Source of the DNA: an uncultured bacterium
Lineage (GTDB): Bacteria > Actinomycetota > Coriobacteriia > Coriobacteriales > Coriobacteriaceae
Assembly: GCA_905215765.1 (NCBI GenBank)
Contig: CAJMRP010000012.1
Location: forward strand, 1 to 25,943
Reading direction: 5' to 3'
Length of the DNA stretch: 25,943 nt
How positions within the stretch are numbered: the first letter of the stretch is position 1; the number at the start of each line of letters is the position of its first letter. The notes under the pieces were generated by a model that did not search any database, had not been told where the DNA came from, and worked only from the letters and a program-made list of their open reading frames with translations. A program made the translations under genes and the position numbers. Below, one piece after another: positions 8,109 to 15,399 of the stretch.

Positions 8109-9310
8109 CGCTCAAGCTGGGCCAGCAGTTCCTCGACGACCTCGACGGCATCGCCGACAACCTTGTACTGGGCAGCACCAAAGATGGGGGCATCCGGGTC
8201 CTCGTTGATGGCGATAATGCACTCTGCCCCACCGATGCCGGCAAGATGCTGGATGGCGCCCGAAACACCGATACTCACGAGAAGCTTGGGCGAAACCGAT
8301 ACGCCGGTCTGGCCAATCTGATGGCGACACTCCAACCAGCCGGCCTCCACGACAGGTCGCGTGCAACCAAGCTCGGCTCCCAGAGCCTCGGCGAGCCTTC
8401 GCATCAGGGGCAGATTCTTCTTGGAGCCAATGCCGCGGCCCACCACGACCAAGCGCTCGGCATCGGCGATCGAGGCCTGCTGCCTCCACTCCTCGGCGGG
8501 AATCGAGATCTCGACACGAGCCTTAGCATCATCCGCAAGCGATATCTGGGTGATCGTGCCGGAGCGGTCGTAGTCAAAGTCGGGCGCCTTAAAGATGCCG
8601 GGACGAACCGTTGCCATCTGGGGACGATGATTGGGGCAGACGATGGTGGCCATCAGGTTGCCGCCAAACGCCGGGCGTGTCTGCTGCAGCAGCCCCGTCT
8701 CCGTATCCATCGAAAGTACGGTGCAGTCAGCCGTAAGGCCCGTCTGCAAGCGCACGGCAACGCCGGGTGCCAGTTCGCGGCCAAAAGCGGTCGCACCGTA
8801 TAGGATGGCCTCGGGTTTGCGTTCGGCTACCAAATCGCAGATCAAGCGGGCGTAGACCTCCGCATCGTTTTGGCGCAGGCGCTCGTCGCGACAGGCCAGG
8901 ACTTCGTCGGCGCCCGCGCAAACCAGATGCTCCAGGTCGCCGAGAGAACCCTCGGGACCCATACCGATCAGTGCCACCAGACGGCAGTCGCGAGCATCGG
9001 CAAGCTCGCGGCCCTTGCCCATAAGCTCATAGGCAACGGGAATCACCGTATCGTGCTCGTCGGTCTGCGCGAATACCCAAATGTCTCGATATGCATCAAG
9101 GTCCACCGTACCAGCGGCCTCGTCACGCTCGATCGAGATAGCGTTGACGGGGCAGGCGTCGACGCATCCACCGCATAGGATGCAGCCGTCGGTTACGCGG
9201 GCGCATCGGCTGGGTCGCTCGCCTTCCACTACGATGCCACCCGAGGCACAGGCGCGAACGCAGCGACCGCAGCCGATACAGGCTTCGCTATCGATAATCA
9301 GTCCGCTCAT
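8105..9310 (-). CDS. etfA: Electron transfer flavoprotein alpha subunit with N-terminal two-[4Fe-4S] ferredoxin domain
   Basis: A 401-residue protein in two parts. Residues 1-60 are a ferredoxin domain with two full cluster motifs (Cys11/14/17/21 and Cys43/46/49/53). The rest is EtfA: the mid N-domain, then the FAD-binding domain with GRGIGSKKNLPLM, SIGVSGAIQHLAG and AINEDPDAPIFGAA. ETF alpha holds FAD and hands electrons to or from partner dehydrogenases; the ferredoxin extension is known from the LctC subunit of the Acetobacterium woodii lactate dehydrogenase/ETF complex. The start ATG directly abuts the etfB stop (TAG then ATG), so both are made from one message. It ends convergently with the HD gene, overlapping by four bases. 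Confidence 0.94.
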   Translation of the reverse strand: MSGLIIDSEACIGCGRCVRACASGGIVVEGERPSRCARVTDGCILCGGCVDACPVNAISIERDEAAGTVDLDAYRDIWVFAQTDEHDTVIPVAYELMGKGRELADARDCRLVALIGMGPEGSLGDLEHLVCAGADEVLACRDERLRQNDAEVYARLICDLVAERKPEAILYGATAFGRELAPGVAVRLQTGLTADCTVLSMDTETGLLQQTRPAFGGNLMATIVCPNHRPQMATVRPGIFKAPDFDYDRSGTITQISLADDAKARVEISIPAEEWRQQASIADAERLVVVGRGIGSKKNLPLMRRLAEALGAELGCTRPVVEAGWLECRHQIGQTGVSVSPKLLVSIGVSGAIQHLAGIGGAECIIAINEDPDAPIFGAAQYKVVGDAVEVVEELLAQLER

Positions 9311-10126
9311 CTATGCCATCCCCTCGATAATCTTGGCAAGCTTTGCCGCCTGCTCGGACGCCGTCCCCTCAACGGTCTCGCACGTTTGGTCACGGTCGGG
9401 CACAAACGAGCGCACGACCTGTGTCGGCGACCCGGCAAGGCCGCAACGCGCGGGGTCGGCGTTCACGTCGGCGGCACTGACCACGCGCACGTCCGCCTCC
9501 TCCGCCGCACGAATACCGGCAATACTTGGCATACGCAACTGGCCAATCTCCTTGGCAGTCGTCATCGCGCACGGCATCTCAAGATACACCGTCTCCTCGC
9601 CGGCATCGCATCCGTGAACGAGCGCCAGCGAGCCACACGTCGTAAAGCCCGCGCTTTGCACGCAGCTCACGTCGGTCACGCAGGGAATCTCAAAGGCACC
9701 GGCAAGCTCGGGACCGATCTGGGCCGTATCGCCATCCACCGCCATCTTGCCGCAAATGAGCAGGTCGAAGTCCTCGTCGAGCGCTTCGATGCCGCACTTG
9801 AGGGCATAGGTGGTTGCCAGGGTATCGGCACCTGCAAAGGCGCGATCGGTCAGCAGCAGCGCGTCGTCGGCACCGCGGGCGATGCAGTCGCGCAGCAGTG
9901 ACTCGGTCGCGGGGATGTCCATCGACACCACCGTCACGCGCACATCCATGCCAAAGCCGATAAAGTCGTCCTTCAGCGCCAGCGCGCATTCCAAAGCACT
10001 CGCGTCAAAGGGATTAATGACCGCCTGCTTGCCATCGCGCACGATGGTATTGGTCTTGGGGTCCATCTTGACCTCGGTGCTGCCCGGCACGGCCTTGACG
10101 CACACCACCATATGGAAATCGCTCAT
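9311..10126 (-). CDS. etfB: Electron transfer flavoprotein beta subunit
   Basis: A 271-residue EtfB/FixA family protein. It begins with the usual MVVCVKAVPG strand and includes NPFDASALECAL and CGKMAVDGDTAQIGPELA. The DGDTAQxGP segment resembles FixA and bifurcating-type ETFs rather than the respiratory-type ETF beta, which would fit a second FAD in this subunit that splits electrons; this is family inference. The ATG at 10126 is chosen, with AAAGGGGG upstream; a GTG at 10132 overlapping the previous stop as GTGA is an almost equal alternative that adds two residues. It lies between the oxidase gene and etfA with no spacing, in one operon. Confidence 0.93.
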   Translation of the reverse strand: MSDFHMVVCVKAVPGSTEVKMDPKTNTIVRDGKQAVINPFDASALECALALKDDFIGFGMDVRVTVVSMDIPATESLLRDCIARGADDALLLTDRAFAGADTLATTYALKCGIEALDEDFDLLICGKMAVDGDTAQIGPELAGAFEIPCVTDVSCVQSAGFTTCGSLALVHGCDAGEETVYLEMPCAMTTAKEIGQLRMPSIAGIRAAEEADVRVVSAADVNADPARCGLAGSPTQVVRSFVPDRDQTCETVEGTASEQAAKLAKIIEGMA

Positions 10127-10128
10127 CT

Positions 10129-11730
10129 TCACGCGCCCCCTTTCTGGACGAGCTCATCCAAGAGCTTCTCCGAAAACAGGTTACCGCGACCCAGCTGCCC
10201 GTCAGGATCGAGCTGGAGCTTGAGCCGCGCCGACTCGACCATGGCCTCGTGACCGTACATCGTCTCCAAGAAGCCCGCCTTGATCTTGCCGACGCCGTGT
10301 TCTGCGGAGACGGCGCCGCCCATGGCCGTGACCTCGGCCGCCCACTGGGCAAAGAGCTCTCCACCGCGGCGATAGTCCCGTGCATCGCGCGGCAGGATGT
10401 TCACGTGCAGATGGTTGTTGCCGATATGTCCCCAGGCGGCAGACTCAAGCCCGCTTTCGGCCAGCGTACGGCGATAGAGGGCAACAACATCGGCCAGGCG
10501 CGCGTTGGGCACCGACATGTCCGAGCCCAGTTTGGTGATGGTGGGATCCGTGCGGCGGCGCTCGTCGATAAGCATGTTGACGCTCTCGGGGACCGCATGG
10601 CGGAAGAATCGCTGACACTCGCGATCGACCTCGGTGCGCGCGACCCATGTCGCATCGTCACTGCCGCCCGCAAGCTCCAGTACCCACCCCAAGTGATACA
10701 GCTCCTCAGTCGCCTGCGCCTCGTCGTCGCAGTCGAGCTCCACATAGACACAGACCTTGGCGTCTTTGTCGAGCGCCGGCAGCGAGGCAAACGCCGTCGA
10801 CTGCTCGCGCTGGCGACGTAGAATATCCAGGGCGCCAGCATCGAAGTACTCGATGGCAGCCGCATGGGACAGGACGGGACGCACGGAATCGGTAAAGGAC
10901 ACGGCCTTGTCTTCGCTATCGAAAAAGCAGCTCACACCCCAAACGACCGCAGGCGCCGCCTGCAGGGCGATCTCGAGCTCGGTAATGACGCCGAGCGTGC
11001 CGCACGCACCGATAAAGAGGTCGATGGCGTCCATTTCGTCCGCAACGAAATAGCCTGAGGCATTTTTTGTCTTGGGCATGGTATATCCGGGAAGATCGAG
11101 TTCGAGTGCACGGCCCGCTGCCGTCACGAGCGACAGGTGGCGGCCCTGGGCAAAAGCCTCGCCGCGCTGAAGCTCAAGCAAATCGCCATCAGCCAGCGCG
11201 ACGTGGAGTCCCGTGATATGTGGGCGCATGGGGCCGTAAGCGTAGCTGCGGGCGCCGGAGGCGTTGCATGCCGCCATGCCGCCCAGACAGGCAGACGTCT
11301 CGGTGGGATCGGTGGGAAAGAACTGCTCGGGGGCCTCTTGGAACTCCTCGTAGGCCTCAAGCGATGCCTGGTCCCAACCAGCAGTCGGCAGCACCTTCTT
11401 GCTCAGCTGCTTGCGCAGCTCCGAGAGCACAACGCCCGGCTCCACGCGCAGCAGAAATTGGCCTTGTTCATCGCGACGAAGGCCCAAGTAGCGATTCATA
11501 CGGGAAGTATTGAGGATATGCCCGCCGTGGGGCACGGCGCCGGCGGCAAGGCCGGTTCGGGCGCCCTGAACCGTTACCGGAACACGCTCGGCATGGAGCT
11601 TTTCCAAAATGGCACGGACCTCGTTTTCCGTTGTCGGAAACGAGATGCTCGAGGCCTCGCCCGATGCGCGAGATTCATCGCGGCCATACTCTTCGAACTC
11701 GTCGGTGAAGGGTTTGATGGTTGCAGACAC
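10129..11730 (-). CDS. FAD-linked 2-hydroxyacid oxidase (GlcD/LctD-like lactate dehydrogenase)
   Basis: A 533-residue flavoprotein. Residues about 30-220 form the FAD-binding PCMH domain (PTTENEVRAIL, QGARTGLAAGAVPHGG, VEPGV, then GGMAACNASGARSYAYG). The C-terminal FAD-oxidase domain carries GHIGNNHLHVNI and SAEHGVGKIK, which bind metal and substrate in this family. Relatives oxidise D-lactate, glycolate or 2-hydroxyglutarate. Its position as first gene with etfB and ferredoxin-etfA makes a lactate dehydrogenase/ETF complex the best reading: lactate to pyruvate, electrons joined with ferredoxin to reduce NAD. The GTG at 11730 is supported by AAAGGGGGAG five bases before it. The substrate itself is not proven by sequence; no lactate permease is adjacent. 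Confidence 0.88.
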   Translation of the reverse strand: MSATIKPFTDEFEEYGRDESRASGEASSISFPTTENEVRAILEKLHAERVPVTVQGARTGLAAGAVPHGGHILNTSRMNRYLGLRRDEQGQFLLRVEPGVVLSELRKQLSKKVLPTAGWDQASLEAYEEFQEAPEQFFPTDPTETSACLGGMAACNASGARSYAYGPMRPHITGLHVALADGDLLELQRGEAFAQGRHLSLVTAAGRALELDLPGYTMPKTKNASGYFVADEMDAIDLFIGACGTLGVITELEIALQAAPAVVWGVSCFFDSEDKAVSFTDSVRPVLSHAAAIEYFDAGALDILRRQREQSTAFASLPALDKDAKVCVYVELDCDDEAQATEELYHLGWVLELAGGSDDATWVARTEVDRECQRFFRHAVPESVNMLIDERRRTDPTITKLGSDMSVPNARLADVVALYRRTLAESGLESAAWGHIGNNHLHVNILPRDARDYRRGGELFAQWAAEVTAMGGAVSAEHGVGKIKAGFLETMYGHEAMVESARLKLQLDPDGQLGRGNLFSEKLLDELVQKGGA

Positions 11731-12075
11731 GCGAACTCCCCCTTTAGCTAACTACAGTGTTTGCAGGGAGATGTTACCGCATCGTTTCGTCGACGTGTTC
11801 GAGACCGTCTCCATAATTGGCGTTTTTTACGTTCGTGCAATTCGGCGAGCGGCTTGATTTCCTCGGCAGACGATGCTTTTAACACATATGGCCCCGCCGT
11901 CACTGACCGCGCGATTGCCGCTCGAAAAAAGTTGGAGTATTTTTTGCCGCCTTTTACCTGCGGAGACGCCAATCCGTCAAGCATTTGGTCAGCAATTGGT
12001 CAAGTAACGGCTGATACGGTCGGCGTCGACAGCCAAAACCGATAGAAGTTTTGGCCCAGAAGCAGGGAGGTTCCC
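11731..12075. other. 345-base divergent intergenic region
   Basis: The longest gene-free stretch, between the minus-strand oxidase operon and the plus-strand surface cluster. It contains phased GTCA repeats (11976-12002) and an A6/T6 inverted repeat around 11926-11946. It also has a minus-strand open frame (11748-11984) whose middle reads like protein (AEEIKPLAELHERKKRQ) but which has no ribosome site. I cannot assign promoters firmly; both divergent units must start transcription here. Confidence 0.5.
11976..12002. promoter_or_regulatory. Phased direct repeats, possible operator
   Basis: TTGGTCA occurs at 11985-11991 and again at 11996-12002, exactly 11 bases apart, and a third GTCA core starts at 11976. 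Repeats spaced by one helical turn are typical of a regulator binding one face of DNA. Nothing identifies the regulator or which of the two divergent units it would control. Confidence 0.35.
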
Positions 12076-12372
12076 ATGGCATATTACTGGCCCCAGTACG
12101 GCATCGCCATCGAAGTCGACGACGATCCCCATCTCCTGCCTTTCGACGAAGAGGCATTCCCCGATACGACGGTCTACCACGTTACCACCGATGTGATCTG
12201 CGACCCCGAGTCGTTCTCGGCGCTCGCCCACCACATCGCGCATATCCACGACATCGAGCTCCCTCCCGACTTCGACGAGCTCGTCTACTCGCGCCGTCTG
12301 ATGCTTCACATGCTCTTTGGAGCGGACCCGTCCACCTTTGCGCGCGTCTATACCGCCAAGGATGCCGCATGA
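12076..12372 (+). CDS. Small protein resembling the C-terminal part of DUF559/Vsr-like nucleases
   Basis: A 98-residue soluble acidic protein with ATG at 12076 and a strong GGGAGG ribosome site five bases before it. The run YYWPQYGIAIEVDDDPH followed by a D...YHVT strand and a helix with HHIAHI resembles the core of DUF559/very-short-patch-repair-like endonucleases (DFYWPE...VEVDG...RVT). The nuclease N-terminal portion is missing, so it is either a minimal or degenerate relative or a chance likeness; activity cannot be claimed. Its stop overlaps the start of the next gene as ATGA, so it is co-translated with a membrane-anchored protein, an odd pairing for a nuclease. Confidence 0.75.
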   Translation: MAYYWPQYGIAIEVDDDPHLLPFDEEAFPDTTVYHVTTDVICDPESFSALAHHIAHIHDIELPPDFDELVYSRRLMLHMLFGADPSTFARVYTAKDAA

Positions 12373-12878
12373 GCGCGAAGAAGCCACCCCACTTTGCAGG
12401 CCTGGGTCGTCGCAAGAAGCTCATCGTTGCCTGCTTGGCCATCGTCTGTGCCCTTGTCGCCGTAGGACTATACGTTTGGCAGTCGCAGCCCGTACCCGAG
12501 GCGGGCGCTTCGGTTACGACGGCCGAGGGCAAAACGCGCCAGGAAATCCAAGATGAGCTCGACGCCATCGTCCGCGACAACATGATGACGATTTCGGTCG
12601 CGCCGGTCGCTCAGCTGCAGGAGGACGGCAAACTGCGCGTCAACGTGCAAAACGTCCAAGACAATAAATTTCCCCAGCGATTCCGCGTCATCCAAAACGA
12701 CGAGACCATGTACGAATCCGGTGTGGTCGAGACCGGCAAGACAATCGAGACGTGCCCCGCCGGCGACATCAAAGAAGGCGAGGCGTACATCGAGATCCAG
12801 GCACTCGATGCAAAGACCCTCGACAGCCACGGCAATCCGACACGTGTCAAGGTACGGGTTGAGCAAACCGAGAACTAG
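12369..12878 (+). CDS. Membrane-anchored extracellular protein of unknown function
   Basis: A 169-residue protein: a basic cytoplasmic start (residues 1-18), one hydrophobic anchor (about 19-38, IVACLAIVCALVAVGLYVW), a short linker, then an exported domain of about 115 residues. That domain (MTISVAPVAQLQEDGKLRVN ... YESGVVETGKTIETC ... GEAYIEIQALDAKT) follows a beta-sandwich pattern I associate with small secreted domains found beside surface or pilin-like proteins in Firmicutes; this is recall, not a match I could test. The ATG at 12369 overlaps the preceding stop by four bases; reading the frame back to 12051 passes through the upstream gene and is rejected. It likely assembles with the exported products downstream. 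Confidence 0.82.
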   Translation: MSAKKPPHFAGLGRRKKLIVACLAIVCALVAVGLYVWQSQPVPEAGASVTTAEGKTRQEIQDELDAIVRDNMMTISVAPVAQLQEDGKLRVNVQNVQDNKFPQRFRVIQNDETMYESGVVETGKTIETCPAGDIKEGEAYIEIQALDAKTLDSHGNPTRVKVRVEQTEN

Positions 12879-12967
12879 CCTTCCGGCCGACACGGCACCG
12901 CATGCAATTCACCAGCATTCGTCCAATCATCGCGGGGACGGCCCGCGGCGAATAAAAAGGAACGACC

Positions 12968-13567
12968 ATGGACATCACCAGGAACATGAACGGAGTCAGA
13001 GCGCTCGTCGTGGGCACAGGGCTCGCGCTCGCGCTCGCAATGGGCGCCGCCCCGACGCCAGCTATGGCAGCCGGGCGCGTTGGAACCACGAAGGTAATGG
13101 TCAGGACCGAGATCGACAACATCAAGTTCAACGCACCGACGGTTATTCCCTTCGTCGCCCAAGCCGACGGCACGCTTCAGGGTCCCTCAGAAGACGCGAT
13201 CACCATCGACAATCTTTCGGCCTACGGCATCCATGTCACCAACATGAAAATCGACGCCATGAACACCTGGACCATTGCCGCCGACGCCAAGGCCGGAACC
13301 GCGCAGAACTCCATCGACTTTAAGGTCGGCCCCGACGGCGCACTCCAGAACGCCAGTGCCGCAACGCAGGGGACAGGCCTCGATCTTTCCAAGAATGCAG
13401 CCTTCGACATGGGCTACCAGGGCATTGCCGGCGGCACGGACAAAATTAAGCTCAAGACAAGCGGAAACGTCGCCCGCGTCACGCGCGATATCTTCCACGT
13501 AACCGGCGAAGGCGATCAGGTTGCAACGATCACCTGGACGGTCGAGCCCGGTGCGCACACGGCATAA
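12968..13567 (+). CDS. Secreted protein with WxL-like pattern
   Basis: A 199-residue protein with a clear signal peptide (hydrophobic residues 11-26, likely cut after AMA near residue 35). The mature part is a repetitive beta-rich chain: VIPFVAQADGTLQGPS, then IDNLSAYGIHVTNMKI, a mid-chain WTI at Trp101 and a terminal WTV at Trp190. Two Trp-x-aliphatic motifs, one mid-domain and one at the end in a TxTWT strand, are the layout of WxL surface domains, which bind peptidoglycan non-covalently; here Leu is replaced by Ile and Val. It has no sortase motif or membrane anchor. AAAAAGGAACG precedes the ATG. An 89-base gap upstream includes a CGCGGG/CCCGCG hairpin at 12931-12947. The gene overlaps the following anchor gene by 17 bases. 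Confidence 0.8.
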   Translation: MDITRNMNGVRALVVGTGLALALAMGAAPTPAMAAGRVGTTKVMVRTEIDNIKFNAPTVIPFVAQADGTLQGPSEDAITIDNLSAYGIHVTNMKIDAMNTWTIAADAKAGTAQNSIDFKVGPDGALQNASAATQGTGLDLSKNAAFDMGYQGIAGGTDKIKLKTSGNVARVTRDIFHVTGEGDQVATITWTVEPGAHTA

Positions 13568-13832
13568 GGCCGTCGCCCTGGCCGCCGCCGTCAGCATCCT
13601 AGCGTTTGGCCCAGCCATGGCCTTTGCCCAGCAAGAACAGGCGCAGGCCGCCACGCAAGTGACGGTCGACCTCTCGGGGCTCGACCGCGGCGACCGCGAG
13701 GAACCATTGGCGCAGACAGGCGATGGACGATGGCTCTTGGCAGCAGGCGCCACAGCAGCAGGCGCGGGAACCGCCGGCCTCGGCCTGCACATCAAACGCA
13801 GCCAGAAACAAAACACGGACAGGCCGCACTAA
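13551..13832 (+). CDS. Minute sortase-anchored wall peptide (LAQTG motif)
   Basis: A 93-residue precursor with every part of a sortase substrate compressed: signal peptide (residues 1-26, AAAVSILAFGPAMAFA), a short exported segment, LAQTG at 53-57, a hydrophobic alanine/glycine stretch (62-81) and a basic tail (KRSQKQ). After both cleavages only about 30 residues would be left on the wall. The GTG at 13551 is preferred because it puts Arg residues directly before the signal helix; a TTG at 13521 would add ten residues. No strong ribosome site is seen, so translation is probably coupled to the preceding gene, which it overlaps. LAQTG differs from LPXTG at the Pro; a matching sortase is not in this window. 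In WxL (csc) clusters a similar small LPXTG protein accompanies the WxL proteins. Confidence 0.8.
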   Translation: MRTRHKAVALAAAVSILAFGPAMAFAQQEQAQAATQVTVDLSGLDRGDREEPLAQTGDGRWLLAAGATAAGAGTAGLGLHIKRSQKQNTDRPH

Positions 13833-13850
13833 ATTAGCTAAGGAGACCCC

Positions 13851-15281
13851 ATGGCATCGAAGAACCTTTTGCCCGTCGTCGCACTCTGCGGCGCGCTCGC
13901 AACCGGAACGCCTGTCGCCGCTTGGGCGACTCCTGTCATGGCAGACTCCTTACCAGCAGCCCTAAGCTCCGCATCAAATCCGTCGAGCGCCATTGCGTGC
14001 AAGCGTTTTTCGATCGCACAGGCTGCAATCTCAACCTCGGGATGCCTTCGTCGTAATACGGACGGTTCGATAGTCGTGGATATCAATCGTTCGAACAAGG
14101 CAAACGGCTCCCAGGCGGGGTACGCCGTCTGCACGTGGCGCTCGGTTGTGCTCGACGCAGATGGCGATCCATGCAATTTAGAGCTGCGCATCGACATCGC
14201 TTCGATCGATGACTCGGCGAACGGAGCGAAGGTCGCCTTCGACGGTACGTTTTTTGAGAAAGGAGGCGGTATATGTCTGGGCTGCGCCGCCGCGAATGCA
14301 GACGACACGCAGCCCACCCTCTCATTCACGGCATCGTTGCGGCTGACCAAAGCCGACACCGATGCCATCGCGGCGGGAGAAGCGTCCCTGCTGTTCTACG
14401 CCGTCAGCACCAAAGACACAGACGCTCATTTCGAGAAGCCAGCCGGATCACTCAGCCTTACACGAGGGATAGAGGCAGGCCCTATTGAAATCGATGCCCA
14501 CGCGCAAAGCAGGCAACGCATTCTTGCCGACCCGGCGCTTCTCGAAATGGAGTGGAACGGATCCGGAGCCATCGGAATTCTCCCCTCCGCGCTTGACGCC
14601 AAGACGCTCCCCCCAAACGACGAACCCATCAACGCAACCATACAAGAGGAGAGCGCGGTCAAAGAAGCAGGTGCGGGCGACACGCCGTCGCCGACAAACG
14701 GCATCCCAGCTTCTTTCGAAGCACCGAATGAGCCCGCTGCCGATCCAAACGATCCCGAGCTCGCGGACAGTCTGGGGCTTGCTGATCCTCAAGAGATCGA
14801 TGAAGGTAACTGCTGCGTGCTTGCCGCGCTCGACCACACGGAGGTCATCGACGCTGCGAACATCGAAGTTGCCGCCGCCAATCAGCCCGTCCGCAAGTCG
14901 GCTATCATCGCATTTCCTGAATCCATCGAAGTCGTCTTTTTGCCATCGGGCGAGGTCGTGGCCCCAACACTACTCACCTTGTTGGGCGCCAAGAATACTC
15001 GAAACGAAATTAAAAAGGTCACAGTTGTCGACCCTGCAACCACCGCCAAGCTGCGTCTATACGCCGTTGCTCCAGACGGAGGCAAGACCTTGGAATTCGA
15101 TGGTGACACACTCCTAGCCTGGCGACGTCTGGACATTATGCAAGACGTCTCGTATCAGATCGAACTCGAAGGGTTTGATCGTGCCCGCGATGCCAATATC
15201 ATCGCCGCGGCTATTGAATCCCCGCAGCGGCTTATGACACTGCGCTTTGAATACTATCCCTATGTCCCGACAACCACCTGA
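13851..15281 (+). CDS. Secreted cysteine-containing protein of unknown function
   Basis: A 476-residue exported protein with a signal peptide (residues 1-31, cut near VMA). The N-terminal domain (about 45-225) has seven cysteines, including ICLGC, suggesting disulfides. An acidic, proline-rich linker (about 250-320) leads to a C-terminal domain (350-472) starting SAIIAFPESIEVVFLPSGEVV, whose strand-dG-strand pattern echoes the start of the neighbouring 199-residue secreted protein, so the two may share a fold. There is no LPXTG motif and no C-terminal membrane helix; attachment would need a partner. TAAGGAGACCCC precedes the ATG, 18 bases after the small anchor gene. Its codon use is less GC-biased than the flanking housekeeping genes. 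I do not recognise a family. Confidence 0.8.
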   Translation: MASKNLLPVVALCGALATGTPVAAWATPVMADSLPAALSSASNPSSAIACKRFSIAQAAISTSGCLRRNTDGSIVVDINRSNKANGSQAGYAVCTWRSVVLDADGDPCNLELRIDIASIDDSANGAKVAFDGTFFEKGGGICLGCAAANADDTQPTLSFTASLRLTKADTDAIAAGEASLLFYAVSTKDTDAHFEKPAGSLSLTRGIEAGPIEIDAHAQSRQRILADPALLEMEWNGSGAIGILPSALDAKTLPPNDEPINATIQEESAVKEAGAGDTPSPTNGIPASFEAPNEPAADPNDPELADSLGLADPQEIDEGNCCVLAALDHTEVIDAANIEVAAANQPVRKSAIIAFPESIEVVFLPSGEVVAPTLLTLLGAKNTRNEIKKVTVVDPATTAKLRLYAVAPDGGKTLEFDGDTLLAWRRLDIMQDVSYQIELEGFDRARDANIIAAAIESPQRLMTLRFEYYPYVPTTT

Positions 15282-15399
15282 GGCTTAAATGCTGCACATC
15301 ATTCCTAACACCACTTATATAACGTATTAGATGAGTCGCGATGTACCTCGCATTCCACTCTGCTACGATTGCCACGTTGGCATCAATACAGGAGGGCTC

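Noticed and set aside
12051..12368. N-terminal extension of the 169-residue membrane-anchored protein
   Set aside because: It runs out of frame through the 98-residue gene, which has a strong ribosome site; the ATGA overlap gives a natural start at 12369.
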